NCBI GenBank assembly: GCA_950022655.1
Contig: OX465580.1
Coordinates: forward strand, 127,814,099 to 127,878,098
DNA: 64,000 bases
Direction: 5' to 3'
Source: Alentia gelatinosa
Taxonomy: Eukaryota > Annelida > Polychaeta > Phyllodocida > Polynoidae
The position numbers were made by a program, and so were the translations under genes. This document shows positions 45,606-58,106 of the stretch, piece after piece. Position 1 is the stretch's first letter. Every line of letters starts with the position of its first letter. The notes under the pieces are model-generated. The model saw only the letters and a program-made list of their open reading frames with translations. It searched no databases and was not told where the DNA came from.

Positions 45606-45769
45606 CAGGGGATAGCGCGGACGCAGTCCCCCTCTAACAAAAATTGCGCACCCGAGTCATCCACATTTGGGATGATCGCAAGGGTCAACCCAACCGTAGT
45701 GCAATGGAGGGGCCTCGCCCTGGGGGAACTGCCGTCACGATCACAGTGTCCCCTGTGCCAGGTAAGTAT
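45606..45769 (-). ncRNA. U1: U1 snRNA, unit 17
   Basis: Gene identical; ctcagtg flank and majority spacer. Confidence 0.97.
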
Positions 45770-47015
45770 GCTTAGACTTGGTACATTGGCAAATATCATA
45801 TTTTCTCACTGACCAAGAAGTTGGTGTCTAGACTGACCATGCCTTCTTCTGGCCTTGTTAATTTGCTGTTTTGATTGCTTTCTAAGCTGCCAGCACTGAT
45901 CCATAATGTTATGTAACCATTTATCATGGCATAATTTGTTCTATTAACACTATTCCACTGTAAAATTGGATCAAGAAATGGCATTTGTTAATTGTGTGGG
46001 CTAGAGCTATAGTGGTGTCACCTAGTGTCGCTTTTCTGCATTACACCAGTAAGTCCTAGTGTTAGTGAGAGGCGACAGGGGGAGCCAGTGTTCCATATAT
46101 ACACAATATGTTCTACCAGAGGAGGTGTGAAGCGCAGCGCCCCCTATCGTTTTGGCATGGTCTCAAATGACAGTTGAATGGAGATTCCTATACTAAAATA
46201 GGCTAACTAGTAACAGCTACTACATACAAACTGTTAGAGCTCTATCAAAAATCTCTTCAGATATTGATAGAGTGATATCTAATGTACTCCAAACCGCAAT
46301 AGAGCTCAATAGAGCTCCACGTTTTATGGCTGTTTGGTATTGTTGAATACAGCCTTATTTCTCATAGGCTATGGCTTACAAGCCTCACACAGTCCATTGT
46401 CAAGAGCTCCTTCCCCTCTGCTTGCAGGTTTGAAAGTGGCGCCTTGAACCCTGCCGTGATGGCATATATGAGTTGGGTCCCTATAGGGGGCGCTGCGCTT
46501 CACACCTCCTCTGATGTTCTACTAGCACTTTTGGTGCCAGGACTAGCATGACAGTCATAGGGAAATACAGAGGGTTGGTCTTTCATGAGATATGCCATGA
46601 AATATGCCAAATATGCCATATTTCCAGAAAGGTATATCACAGACGTATATATGAAAAGAGAAAAAAAGAAGCTTGAATTATGTTTATATAGATGTATTCT
46701 GAATTTATGTGCTTACACAAACTGCATACTTCATAGAAATAAATGCTTATAAAAAAAGATCACATAACATATCACATGTATGAACAAGTTATGATAACCA
46801 TACTGCAAAGCCCTGTCCTCTAGCCCAATACATTGAAACTGATACCTGGACCTACACAAATGAGTCGTCGCAGACATCCAGTGTGACAGGGTTCAGCTAC
46901 CTATGTTTTCTCAATTACTTTTAAAAACTGAACTATAACATATTGAATGTGTCAGTGTGGTTAAGCAGGCACCTGACAGTGGGAGGGAATAGTAATGTAA
47001 TTTTGGATTTAAAGT

Positions 47016-47179
47016 CAGGGGATAGCGCGGACGCAGTCCCCCTCTAACAAAAATTGCGCACCCGAGTCATCCACATTTGGGATGATCGCAAGGGTCAACC
47101 CAACCGTAGTGCAATGGAGGGGCCTCGCCCTGGGGGAACTGCCGTCACGATCACAGTGTCCCCTGTGCCAGGTAAGTAT
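47016..47179 (-). ncRNA. U1: U1 snRNA, unit 18
   Basis: Gene identical; isolated gtcagtg flank between two ctcagtg units. Confidence 0.97.
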
Positions 47180-48425
47180 GCTTAGACTTGGTACATTGGC
47201 AAATATCATATTTTCTCACTGACCAAGAAGTTGGTGTCTAGACTGACCATGCCTTCTTCTGGCCTTGTTAATTTGCTGTTTTGATTGCTTTCTAAGCTGC
47301 CAGCACTGATCCATAATGTTATGTAACCATTTATCATGGCATAATTTGTTCTATTAACACTATTCCACTGTAAAATTGGATCAAGAAATGGCATTTGTTA
47401 ATTGTGTGGGCTAGAGCTATAGTGGTGTCACCTAGTGTCGCTTTTCTGCATTACACCAGTAAGTCCTAGTGTTAGTGAGAGGCGACAGGGGGAGCCAGTG
47501 TTCCATATATACACAATATGTTCTACCAGAGGAGGTGTGAAGCGCAGCGCCCCCTATCGTTTTGGCATGGTCTCAAATGACAGTTGAATGGAGATTCCTA
47601 TACTAAAATAGGCTAACTAGTAACAGCTACTACATACAAACTGTTAGAGCTCTATCAAAAATCTCTTCAGATATTGATAGAGTGATATCTAATGTACTCC
47701 AAACCGCAATAGAGCTCAATAGAGCTCCACGTTTTATGGCTGTTTGGTATTGTTGAATACAGCCTTATTTCTCATAGGCTATGGCTTACAAGCCTCACAC
47801 AGTCCATTGTCAAGAGCTCCTTCCCCTCTGCTTGCAGGTTTGAAAGTGGCGCCTTGAACCCTGCCGTGATGGCATATATGAGTTGGGTCCCTATAGGGGG
47901 CGCTGCGCTTCACACCTCCTCTGATGTTCTACTAGCACTTTTGGTGCCAGGACTAGCATGACAGTCATAGGGAAATACAGAGGGTTGGTCTTTCATGAGA
48001 TATGCCATGAAATATGCCAAATATGCCATATTTCCAGAAAGGTATATCACAGACGTATATATGAAAAGAGAAAAAAAGAAGCTTGAATTATGTTTATATA
48101 GATGTATTCTGAATTTATGTGCTTACACAAACTGCATACTTCATAGAAATAAATGCTTATAAAAAAAGATCACATAACATATCACATGTATGAACAAGTT
48201 ATGATAACCATACTGCAAAGCCCTGTCCTCTAGCCCAATACATTGAAACTGATACCTGGACCTACACAAATGAGTCGTCGCAGACATCCAGTGTGACAGG
48301 GTTCAGCTACCTATGTTTTCTCAATTACTTTTAAAAACTGAACTATAACATATTGAATGTCTCAGTGTGGTTAAGCAGGCACCTGACAGTGGGAGGGAAT
48401 AGTAATGTAATTTTGGATTTAAAGT

Positions 48426-48589
48426 CAGGGGATAGCGCGGACGCAGTCCCCCTCTAACAAAAATTGCGCACCCGAGTCATCCACATTTGGGATGATCGCA
48501 AGGGTCAACCCAACCGTAGTGCAATGGAGGGGCCTCGCCCTGGGGGAACTGCCGTCACGATCACAGTGTCCCCTGTGCCAGGTAAGTAT
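48426..48589 (-). ncRNA. U1: U1 snRNA, unit 19
   Basis: Gene identical; private spacer change tataaatg near 49511. Confidence 0.97.
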
Positions 48590-49835
48590 GCTTAGACTTG
48601 GTACATTGGCAAATATCATATTTTCTCACTGACCAAGAAGTTGGTGTCTAGACTGACCATGCCTTCTTCTGGCCTTGTTAATTTGCTGTTTTGATTGCTT
48701 TCTAAGCTGCCAGCACTGATCCATAATGTTATGTAACCATTTATCATGGCATAATTTGTTCTATTAACACTATTCCACTGTAAAATTGGATCAAGAAATG
48801 GCATTTGTTAATTGTGTGGGCTAGAGCTATAGTGGTGTCACCTAGTGTCGCTTTTCTGCATTACACCAGTAAGTCCTAGTGTTAGTGAGAGGCGACAGGG
48901 GGAGCCAGTGTTCCATATATACACAATATGTTCTACCAGAGGAGGTGTGAAGCGCAGCGCCCCCTATCGTTTTGGCATGGTCTCAAATGACAGTTGAATG
49001 GAGATTCCTATACTAAAATAGGCTAACTAGTAACAGCTACTACATACAAACTGTTAGAGCTCTATCAAAAATCTCTTCAGATATTGATAGAGTGATATCT
49101 AATGTACTCCAAACCGCAATAGAGCTCAATAGAGCTCCACGTTTTATGGCTGTTTGGTATTGTTGAATACAGCCTTATTTCTCATAGGCTATGGCTTACA
49201 AGCCTCACACAGTCCATTGTCAAGAGCTCCTTCCCCTCTGCTTGCAGGTTTGAAAGTGGCGCCTTGAACCCTGCCGTGATGGCATATATGAGTTGGGTCC
49301 CTATAGGGGGCGCTGCGCTTCACACCTCCTCTGATGTTCTACTAGCACTTTTGGTGCCAGGACTAGCATGACAGTCATAGGGAAATACAGAGGGTTGGTC
49401 TTTCATGAGATATGCCATGAAATATGCCAAATATGCCATATTTCCAGAAAGGTATATCACAGACGTATATATGAAAAGAGAAAAAAAGAAGCTTGAATTA
49501 TGTTTATATAAATGTATTCTGAATTTATGTGCTTACACAAACTGCATACTTCATAGAAATAAATGCTTATAAAAAAAGATCACATAACATATCACATGTA
49601 TGAACAAGTTATGATAACCATACTGCAAAGCCCTGTCCTCTAGCCCAATACATTGAAACTGATACCTGGACCTACACAAATGAGTCGTCGCAGACATCCA
49701 GTGTGACAGGGTTCAGCTACCTATGTTTTCTCAATTACTTTTAAAAACTGAACTATAACATATTGAATGTCTCAGTGTGGTTAAGCAGGCACCTGATAGT
49801 GGGAGGGAATAGTAATGTAATTTTGGATTTAAAGT

Positions 49836-49999
49836 CAGGGGATAGCGCGGACGCAGTCCCCCTCTAACAAAAATTGCGCACCCGAGTCATCCACATTTGG
49901 GATGATCGCAAGGGTCAACCCAACCGTAGTGCAATGGAGGGGCCTCGCCCTGGGGGAACTGCCGTCACGATCACAGTGTCCCCTGTGCCAGGTAAGTAT
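49836..49999 (-). ncRNA. U1: U1 snRNA, unit 20
   Basis: Gene identical; private flank change cctgatagt near 49797. Confidence 0.97.
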
Positions 50000-51245
50000 G
50001 CTTAGACTTGGTACATTGGCAAATATCATATTTTCTCACTGACCAAGAAGTTGGTGTCTAGACTGACCATGCCTTCTTCTGGCCTTGTTAATTTGCTGTT
50101 TTGATTGCTTTCTAAGCTGCCAGCACTGATCCATAATGTTATGTAACCATTTATCATGGCATAATTTGTTCTATTAACACTATTCCACTGTAAAATTGGA
50201 TCAAGAAATGGCATTTGTTAATTGTGTGGGCTAGAGCTATAGTGGTGTCACCTAGTGTCGCTTTTCTGCATTACACCAGTAAGTCCTAGTGTTAGTGAGA
50301 GGCGACAGGGGGAGCCAGTGTTCCATATATACACAATATGTTCTACCAGAGGAGGTGTGAAGCGCAGCGCCCCCTATCGTTTTGGCATGGTCTCAAATGA
50401 CAGTTGAATGGAGATTCCTATACTAAAATAGGCTAACTAGTAACAGCTACTACATACAAACTGTTAGAGCTCTATCAAAAATCTCTTCAGATATTGATAG
50501 AGTGATATCTAATGTACTCCAAACCGCAATAGAGCTCAATAGAGCTCCACGTTTTATGGCTGTTTGGTATTGTTGAATACAGCCTTATTTCTCATAGGCT
50601 ATGGCTTACAAGCCTCACACAGTCCATTGTCAAGAGCTCCTTCCCCTCTGCTTGCAGGTTTGAAAGTGGCGCCTTGAACCCTGCCGTGATGGCATATATG
50701 AGTTGGGTCCCTATAGGGGGCGCTGCGCTTCACACCTCCTCTGATGTTCTACTAGCACTTTTGGTGCCAGGACTAGCATGACAGTCATAGGGAAATACAG
50801 AGGGTTGGTCTTTCATGAGATATGCCATGAAATATGCCAAATATGCCATATTTCCAGAAAGGTATATCACAGACGTATATATGAAAAGAGAAAAAAAGAA
50901 GCTTGAATTATGTTTATATAGATGTATTCTGAATTTATGTGCTTACACAAACTGCATACTTCATAGAAATAAATGCTTATAAAAAAAGATCACATAACAT
51001 ATCACATGTATGAACAAGTTATGATAACCATACTGCAAAGCCCTGTCCTCTAGCCCAATACATTGAAACTGATACCTGGACCTACACAAATGAGTCGTCG
51101 CAGACATCCAGTGTGACAGGGTTCAGCTACCTATGTTTTCTCAATTACTTTTAAAAACTGAACTATAACATATTGAATGTCTCAGTGTGGTTAAGCAGGC
51201 ACCTGACAGTGGGAGGGAATAGTAATGTAATTTTGGATTTAAAGT

Positions 51246-51409
51246 CAGGGGATAGCGCGGACGCAGTCCCCCTCTAACAAAAATTGCGCACCCGAGTCAT
51301 CCACATTTGGGATGATCGCAAGGGTCAACCCAACCGTAGTGCAATGGAGGGGCCTCGCCCTGGGGGAACTGCCGTCACGATCACAGTGTCCCCTGTGCCA
51401 GGTAAGTAT
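51246..51409 (-). ncRNA. U1: U1 snRNA, unit 21
   Basis: Gene identical; majority spacer. Confidence 0.97.
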
Positions 51410-52655
51410 GCTTAGACTTGGTACATTGGCAAATATCATATTTTCTCACTGACCAAGAAGTTGGTGTCTAGACTGACCATGCCTTCTTCTGGCCTTGTTA
51501 ATTTGCTGTTTTGATTGCTTTCTAAGCTGCCAGCACTGATCCATAATGTTATGTAACCATTTATCATGGCATAATTTGTTCTATTAACACTATTCCACTG
51601 TAAAATTGGATCAAGAAATGGCATTTGTTAATTGTGTGGGCTAGAGCTATAGTGGTGTCACCTAGTGTCGCTTTTCTGCATTACACCAGTAAGTCCTAGT
51701 GTTAGTGAGAGGCGACAGGGGGAGCCAGTGTTCCATATATACACAATATGTTCTACCAGAGGAGGTGTGAAGCGCAGCGCCCCCTATCGTTTTGGCATGG
51801 TCTCAAATGACAGTTGAATGGAGATTCCTATACTAAAATAGGCTAACTAGTAACAGCTACTACATACAAACTGTTAGAGCTCTATCAAAAATCTCTTCAG
51901 ATATTGATAGAGTGATATCTAATGTACTCCAAACCGCAATAGAGCTCAATAGAGCTCCACGTTTTATGGCTGTTTGGTATTGTTGAATACAGCCTTATTT
52001 CTCATAGGCTATGGCTTACAAGCCTCACACAGTCCATTGTCAAGAGCTCCTTCCCCTCTGCTTGCAGGTTTGAAAGTGGCGCCTTGAACCCTGCCGTGAT
52101 GGCATATATGAGTTGGGTCCCTATAGGGGGCGCTGCGCTTCACACCTCCTCTGATGTTCTACTAGCACTTTTGGTGCCAGGACTAGCATGACAGTCATAG
52201 GGAAATACAGAGGGTTGGTCTTTCATGAGATATGCCATGAAATATGCCAAATATGCCATATTTCCAGAAAGGTATATCACAGACGTATATATGAAAAGAG
52301 AAAAAAAGAAGCTTGAATTATGTTTATATAGATGTATTCTGAATTTATGTGCTTACACAAACTGCATACTTCATAGAAATAAATGCTTATAAAAAAAGAT
52401 CACATAACATATCACATGTATGAACAAGTTATGATAACCATACTGCAAAGCCCTGTCCTCTAGCCCAATACATTGAAACTGATACCTGGACCTACACAAA
52501 TGAGTCGTCGCAGACATCCAGTGTGACAGGGTTCAGCTACCTATGTTTTCTCAATTACTTTTAAAAACTGAACTATAACATATTGAATGTCTCAGTGTGG
52601 TTAAGCAGGCACCTGACAGTGGGAGGGAATAGTAATGTAATTTTGGATTTAAAGT

Positions 52656-52819
52656 CAGGGGATAGCACGGACGCAGTCCCCCTCTAACAAAAATTGCGCA
52701 CCCGAGTCATCCACATTTGGGATGATCGCAAGGGTCAACCCAACCGTAGTGCAATGGAGGGGCCTCGCCCTGGGGGAACTGCCGTCACGATCACAGTGTC
52801 CCCTGTGCCAGGTAAGTAT
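52656..52819 (-). ncRNA. U1: U1 snRNA, unit 22 (variant)
   Basis: The only complete U1 here with a substitution: G to A at 52667 on the plus strand, in the terminal stem-loop near the 3' end (CCGTGCTATC for CCGCGCTATC). The spacer of this unit also has several private changes (52881, about 52952, 53434, 53566, 53906), which suits a unit near the array edge that is homogenised less often. Confidence 0.95.
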
Positions 52820-54065
52820 GCTTAGACTTGGTACATTGGCAAATATCATATTTTCTCACTGACCAAGAAGTTGGTGTCTAAACTGACCATGCCTTCTTCT
52901 GGCCTTGTTAATTTGCTGTTTTGATTGCTTTCTAAGCTGCCAGCACTGATCTATAATGTTATGTAACCATTTATCATGGCATAATTTGTTCTATTAACAC
53001 TATTCCACTGTAAAATTGGATCAAGAAATGGCATTTGTTAATTGTGTGGGCTAGAGCTATAGTGGTGTCACCTAGTGTCGCTTTTCTGCATTACACCAGT
53101 AAGTCCTAGTGTTAGTGAGAGGCGACAGGGGGAGCCAGTGTTCCATATATACACAATATGTTCTACCAGAGGAGGTGTGAAGCGCAGCGCCCCCTATCGT
53201 TTTGGCATGGTCTCAAATGACAGTTGAATGGAGATTCCTATACTAAAATAGGCTAACTAGTAACAGCTACTACATACAAACTGTTAGAGCTCTATCAAAA
53301 ATCTCTTCAGATATTGATAGAGTGATATCTAATGTACTCCAAACCGCAATAGAGCTCAATAGAGCTCCACGTTTTATGGCTGTTTGGTATTGTTGAATAC
53401 AGCCTTATTTCTCATAGGCTATGGCTTACAAGCATCACACAGTCCATTGTCAAGAGCTCCTTCCCCTCTGCTTGCAGGTTTGAAAGTGGCGCCTTGAACC
53501 CTGCCGTGATGGCATATATGAGTTGGGTCCCTATAGGGGGCGCTGCGCTTCACACCTCCTCTGATTTTCTACTAGCACTTTTGGTGCCAGGACTAGCATG
53601 ACAGTCATAGGGAAATACAGAGGGTTGGTCTTTCATGAGATATGCCATGAAATATGCCAAATATGCCATATTTCCAGAAAGGTATATCACAGACGTATAT
53701 ATGAAAAGAGAAAAAAAGAAGCTTGAATTATGTTTATATAGATGTATTCTGAATTTATGTGCTTACACAAACTGCATACTTCATAGAAATAAATGCTTAT
53801 AAAAAAAGATCACATAACATATCACATGTATGAACAAGTTATGATAACCATACTGCAAAGCCCTGTCCTCTAGCCCAATACATTGAAACTGATACCTGGA
53901 CCTACGCAAATGAGTCGTCGCAGACATCCAGTGTGACAGGGTTCAGCTACCTATGTTTTCTCAATTACTTTTAAAAACTGAACTATAACATATTGAATGT
54001 CTCAGTGTGGTTAAGCAGGCACCTGACAGTGGGAGGGAATAGTAATGTAATTTTGGATTTAAAGT

Positions 54066-54186
54066 CAGGGGATAGCGCGGACGCAGTCCCCCTCTAACAA
54101 AAATTGCGCACCCGAGTCATCCACATTTGGGATGATCGCAAGGGTCAACCCAACCGTAGTGCAATGGAGGGGCCTCGCCCTGGGGG

Positions 54187-54190
<4 letters not shown>
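54066..54190 (-). pseudogene. U1: U1 snRNA, 3' part (nt 40-164), split by LINE-A3
   Basis: Normal U1 from the 3' end up to AGTTCCCCC, where the LINE-A3 polyA joins. The 5' part is at 59614-59645. nt 33-39 (TGACGGC) are missing from both sides, so the insertion removed 7 bp. The break is in stem-loop I, the region bound by U1-70K. Confidence 0.96.
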
Positions 54191-54221
<31 letters not shown>

Positions 54222-54385
54222 TAATAAGCCCCATTCCTCGCCTATTACTGTGGCAACCAACCTTCTCTTTTAAGTGTCTTTTTGAATTTTATGTTGTTCT
54301 TTCATCATTATGTTGCCTCCATTTTTTTTTTTTTTTTTTTGTTTTTGTTTTGTTCTCATATAGAAAAATAGAAAAGGAAATGTAT

Positions 54386-54540
54386 AACAATCGCTTCCAT
54401 CAAGGTTCTCAGTTAAGCTAGGCTTAATTTGAGCCTCTGAAAAAAGAAGACATTTTATTACGTGAGAATGAATAGAACAGTCGCTTCCATTTGGGTTCTC
54501 AGTTAAGTTGTTCTTAATCTGAGCCTCTGCAAAAGGAAAC
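54386..54540 (-). repeat. LINE-A 3'UTR direct repeats
   Basis: Two imperfect copies (54386-54450 and 54475-54540, 90-bp period) share tcgcttccat, ggttctcagttaag and gagcctctg. Both are also present in A2. Repeats close to the polyA could be recognised by the reverse transcriptase; this is inference. Confidence 0.8.
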
Positions 54541-54568
54541 AAATGGAATGTACAAGTGGTCATAACAA

Positions 54569-57500
54569 TCATAAGAAATCGTCTATCTTTATTTCTTCAA
54601 AGTTTTCAAACCAAAACCAAAACCTTTCATGTTGCATAGTATTCAACCTTTTCTTGTCCAAGTTGTATTTTTGGTGAATGTATCTGTCTACCTCTCTCCA
54701 GATCATCTGTATTTCGACATCCAAATTTTCCTTTGCTTTCTTGCATCTGTAGTACCAAACTGTTTGTTTGACCACATTAATCAAAAACAAAGAAATAGCA
54801 ATTTTGATGCCTTTGACTGAAGGCAGAAGTGAAAAAATGATAGCATCCTCATTCACACTATATCTCTTCTTCAATATGATGGTCATTATGTGATTTATGA
54901 TTGACCAAACAGGTTTGACAATAGGACATTCTGTAAATAAATGTTTGACATCTTCGTCTTTGGGACAGAAAAAGCATTTCCTTCTATAGTTTCCTTGGTT
55001 TCTTATAAACCACATCTTGTTGGTTGGAAGTATTCCCACTACTGTTCTGTATGCCATATTTTTCAGGTCTGGGTCTAACTTATTATAATGAATATTTTTC
55101 CATATGTCCGAGAAGGGTTTCAAAGGATGTTTAGCTTGTACACTAGGAAATTGTGCTTTTTTTTCAATCAATGTATTGTAAATGGCTTTTGTAGTCGGTA
55201 TGGAATTCTTGTCAATTTCTGCAACATGAGAAGTATATTCATTAAAACTTTCAATACATTTTCTATAAAACAAAGGTGTATAAATTGGCGGCATCACAGC
55301 TTTGTTTTTCAAATGTTCTCTGAGTGGATATTTCAACCACTCCATGGCAAAAGTTTTCCACTTGTGATGAAAAGTGTCAGACAACAATTTACAAATATGC
55401 ACTGTATAAAAGGCTTTCAATTTACACTCAATGTCTACAGCTGCTATTCCTCCTTTCAGGACAGGGGCAATTAGAGTGTCTCTCTTCAAATACTCACATC
55501 CTCCTCTCCATATAAAGGAAAAGTGTACAGAGTTAAACTTTTTCAGGTATGGAGCAGGCAGGTTAATCACTTGTCCAACATACCATAATTTGCTGAGTGC
55601 TATTATTGTTGCTACTTTAGATTTACCAAATAACGTTAAGGACTTATTGGACCAGTCAGTTATTGATTTGTTAAATTTCTCGAAAACCACATTCCAATTT
55701 TCTTTGTGTCTGTTGTGGATGGCATCTTTCTTGTAATTGAATAGTTCCCTGTCTGACAAAGAAGCAAAATATATACCAAGTAATTTAATAGGTCGATTAG
55801 AAAATGCAATATCTGATATTGTTTCATCTCTCCTGTATTTCCATGCTCCTATCCAGAGCCCTTTGCATTTACCTCTGTTGATTTTACTTCCTGATGCTAA
55901 TCGAAAAAATTCACAAATGTTGACAATTTCATGAACTGAGTTTTCTGTTGTTATAATACAACTAGTGTCATCTGCATATTGGATGACTTTTATACTTTCG
56001 TTAGAAGAGGGACATTTTAATCCTACTATATTCGGGTTTCTATTCAATATTATGGATAAAGGTTCAATACATAAAACATATAATAAGGGTGATAATGAAC
56101 ATCCCTGTCTGACCGATCTTTCTATGAAAAAGGTCTCAGTTTGAAAGCCATTAACTAGTACTCTACTTTCTGCTCCTTTATATAATAATCTAACCCAAGA
56201 AATGAAACCATTTCCAAAACCAAACATTTGTAAGATATGAAACATATAGTCATGTGATACACGATCAAAAGCTTTTTCCTGATCAAGGGATAAAATTGCC
56301 CCCGAAATGTTTTTATTATCTGCATAATCAATGAGATTTCTGTATAAATGAATGTTGTCCAATATGGACCTACCTGGGACAGCACAAACTTGTTCCTCAG
56401 ATACTATGGAAGAAAGGACATTTCTTAACCTATTAGTCATTGCTTTTGAGATGATCTTATAGTCTACATTTAATAAACTGATTGGTCTCCAGGCTTTTAA
56501 ATCAGTTTTTCTTGTAGTGTCTTTACAAATCAAAGTAATGATACCTAGTTTTAGAGAATCTGGTAACTCTCCTAAAATATAAGACCAATTGACCATTTCA
56601 ACAAATCTATTACCGAAAAGATGAAAGAATTTGTAATAAAATTCTTTTGGTAAACCATCTAAACCTGGGCTTTTGTTGTTGGCCATATTTTTTATTGCTT
56701 CCCAGCATTCATAAAAGGTTAGAAAACCTTCACATGTTTCTGCACGGGTCTCACTTAACGTTGGTAGGAATTTTGAAAAGTAATGAACTTGGTCCATGTC
56801 AATATCTTCTTTTGTATATAAATTTTTATAAAATTGGAAACATTCATTTTTAATATCTTCTATCTCTGAAACAATACCATCTGGAGTAACAATTGAGCCA
56901 ATGTTTTTTTCCTTGGCTCTTCTCTGTTCTTTATTTAGATAATAATTTGAGGGAGTTTCGTTTTCCTCAAAATATTGAATCCTCGATCTTATTCTGTTCC
57001 CTTCTGATGCTGTTTTCAATAGATCATTTATGTTTTGTTTTAATATTTCAATATTTTGAATGTACAAACCAGGGTTATTTTTTTCTTTCTCATAGATCTT
57101 TTTTAGAGCATTTTGTAAATGATTTAATGTCTTTTTCTGAGCAGATGCAATTCTTTTGGAGTGTTTGATGATTAAATCTTTAAACTTTCTTTTACACCTC
57201 TCCCACCATTCTCCATCGTATAATTCATCATGACACAGATCTTCAAACCACAATTTGTTTAACTCACTTTGAAAAACAGGATCTTCTAAAGTATTAGCAT
57301 TACATTTCCAGTAACTGGTTCTCTTATTTTCAGTTAAATTATCAAAGGTGCATTTCAAAAATACTGAACAGTGATCGGAAAAAGCACAAGGTATTATGTT
57401 GGCGTTTGTGAAAGAATTGGCTATGTTTTTACTGACATAAATGCGGTCTATTCTTGTAAATACATGTTCTTTAGATGAAAAAAAAGTATATTCTTTTGCT

Positions 57501-58099
57501 AAAGGTTTAAGCTTTCTAAATATGTCACAAAGTTCAAAGTCATTACAAATAGAAATAATTTCAAAATTACCAGTTGCTCCTCTTTGAGGATTTCCTCCAG
57601 CTTTATCTAAAAGAACATTTTCAACAAAATTAAAGTCTCCTCCAAGGATTAGATCTTTTGTTCCTCTAACAAAATTTCGAATGGATGGTAAAAAACGTAT
57701 CCTTGATGCAGGATATGTTGGAGCATAAACTGAAATTAATCTAATCTCCTTTCCTTTAATTTTACAATCTAAAGAAATAACTCTTCCTTCAAAGTCACAT
57801 TTGTGTGACAAATGTTCAAAATCAAGAGTATTCTTAATAATTATGCCAACGCCACAAGAATTATTATAACCGTAACTAAAATAAGCTTTAGCTTTAAATA
57901 GTTTCTCTATTGCATTAATTTGTGTTTGATTATAAATGTGTGTTTCTTGTAAAAGTAGAATATCTAATTGGTTTAGAGAACAGAATTCAGATAATAAATT
58001 TTGTTTTTCTCTGGACAATAAACCATTGATATTTAAGGATCCTATTGTTAGTGTCATTAGAAGGGTTAAAAGAGAGATATATGGCGTTGGGCAAAACAT
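54569..58099 (-). CDS. LINE-A ORF2: APE endonuclease / reverse transcriptase, intact
   Basis: 1176 residues. The protein nicks the target and primes cDNA on the exposed 3' end. The endonuclease (about residues 16-250) has N23, E52 in QET, VYAP, GGDFN (D155, N157), RIDR (D218) and SDH (D242, H243). The RT (about 400-800) has NKSPGLDGLP, KAWRPISLLN, LDQEKAFD (D606), RQGCSLSP and YADD (708-711). A C-terminal finger CFFC...HLFTEC (1042-1058, CX2CX7HX4C) follows, as in L1/Tx1-type elements. ATG at 58099 gives 15 residues before a second Met (MTLTIGSLN), which may be the real start. It begins 7 nt after the ORF1 stop, so reinitiation is likely. Codon 312 is Lys, where A1 and A2 have a stop. Confidence 0.95.
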   Translation of the reverse strand: MFCPTPYISLLTLLMTLTIGSLNINGLLSREKQNLLSEFCSLNQLDILLLQETHIYNQTQINAIEKLFKAKAYFSYGYNNSCGVGIIIKNTLDFEHLSHKCDFEGRVISLDCKIKGKEIRLISVYAPTYPASRIRFLPSIRNFVRGTKDLILGGDFNFVENVLLDKAGGNPQRGATGNFEIISICNDFELCDIFRKLKPLAKEYTFFSSKEHVFTRIDRIYVSKNIANSFTNANIIPCAFSDHCSVFLKCTFDNLTENKRTSYWKCNANTLEDPVFQSELNKLWFEDLCHDELYDGEWWERCKRKFKDLIIKHSKRIASAQKKTLNHLQNALKKIYEKEKNNPGLYIQNIEILKQNINDLLKTASEGNRIRSRIQYFEENETPSNYYLNKEQRRAKEKNIGSIVTPDGIVSEIEDIKNECFQFYKNLYTKEDIDMDQVHYFSKFLPTLSETRAETCEGFLTFYECWEAIKNMANNKSPGLDGLPKEFYYKFFHLFGNRFVEMVNWSYILGELPDSLKLGIITLICKDTTRKTDLKAWRPISLLNVDYKIISKAMTNRLRNVLSSIVSEEQVCAVPGRSILDNIHLYRNLIDYADNKNISGAILSLDQEKAFDRVSHDYMFHILQMFGFGNGFISWVRLLYKGAESRVLVNGFQTETFFIERSVRQGCSLSPLLYVLCIEPLSIILNRNPNIVGLKCPSSNESIKVIQYADDTSCIITTENSVHEIVNICEFFRLASGSKINRGKCKGLWIGAWKYRRDETISDIAFSNRPIKLLGIYFASLSDRELFNYKKDAIHNRHKENWNVVFEKFNKSITDWSNKSLTLFGKSKVATIIALSKLWYVGQVINLPAPYLKKFNSVHFSFIWRGGCEYLKRDTLIAPVLKGGIAAVDIECKLKAFYTVHICKLLSDTFHHKWKTFAMEWLKYPLREHLKNKAVMPPIYTPLFYRKCIESFNEYTSHVAEIDKNSIPTTKAIYNTLIEKKAQFPSVQAKHPLKPFSDIWKNIHYNKLDPDLKNMAYRTVVGILPTNKMWFIRNQGNYRRKCFFCPKDEDVKHLFTECPIVKPVWSIINHIMTIILKKRYSVNEDAIIFSLLPSVKGIKIAISLFLINVVKQTVWYYRCKKAKENLDVEIQMIWREVDRYIHQKYNLDKKRLNTMQHERFWFWFENFEEIKIDDFL

Positions 58100-58106
58100 G
58101 GTTTAT

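Larger units (their letters stand above)
22915..54190 (-). repeat. U1 snRNA tandem array (1410-bp units)
   Basis: Twenty-two complete units of exactly 1410 bp, plus the start of a 23rd, all in the same orientation. Each unit has one U1 gene, a PSE, a 397-bp MITE and about 550 bp of other spacer. Units differ by only a few substitutions. Variants shared three units apart (25341/25431/25477 with 29571/29661/29707, and 26709 with 30939) show duplication of multi-unit blocks by unequal exchange. The array resumes at 59614 after LINE-A3 and ends near 61404. Repeated 62- and 64-residue frames in each unit are U1/promoter sequence, not genes. Confidence 0.97.

Noticed and set aside
22915..54190. CRISPR-like array
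   Set aside because: Units are 1410 bp, near-identical throughout, and each carries a U1 gene; there are no short repeats with unique spacers.
22915..54190. Assembly artefact duplicating one unit 22 times
   Set aside because: Units carry distinct, linked variants in a pattern expected of real tandem repeats. Copy number itself still depends on read length.
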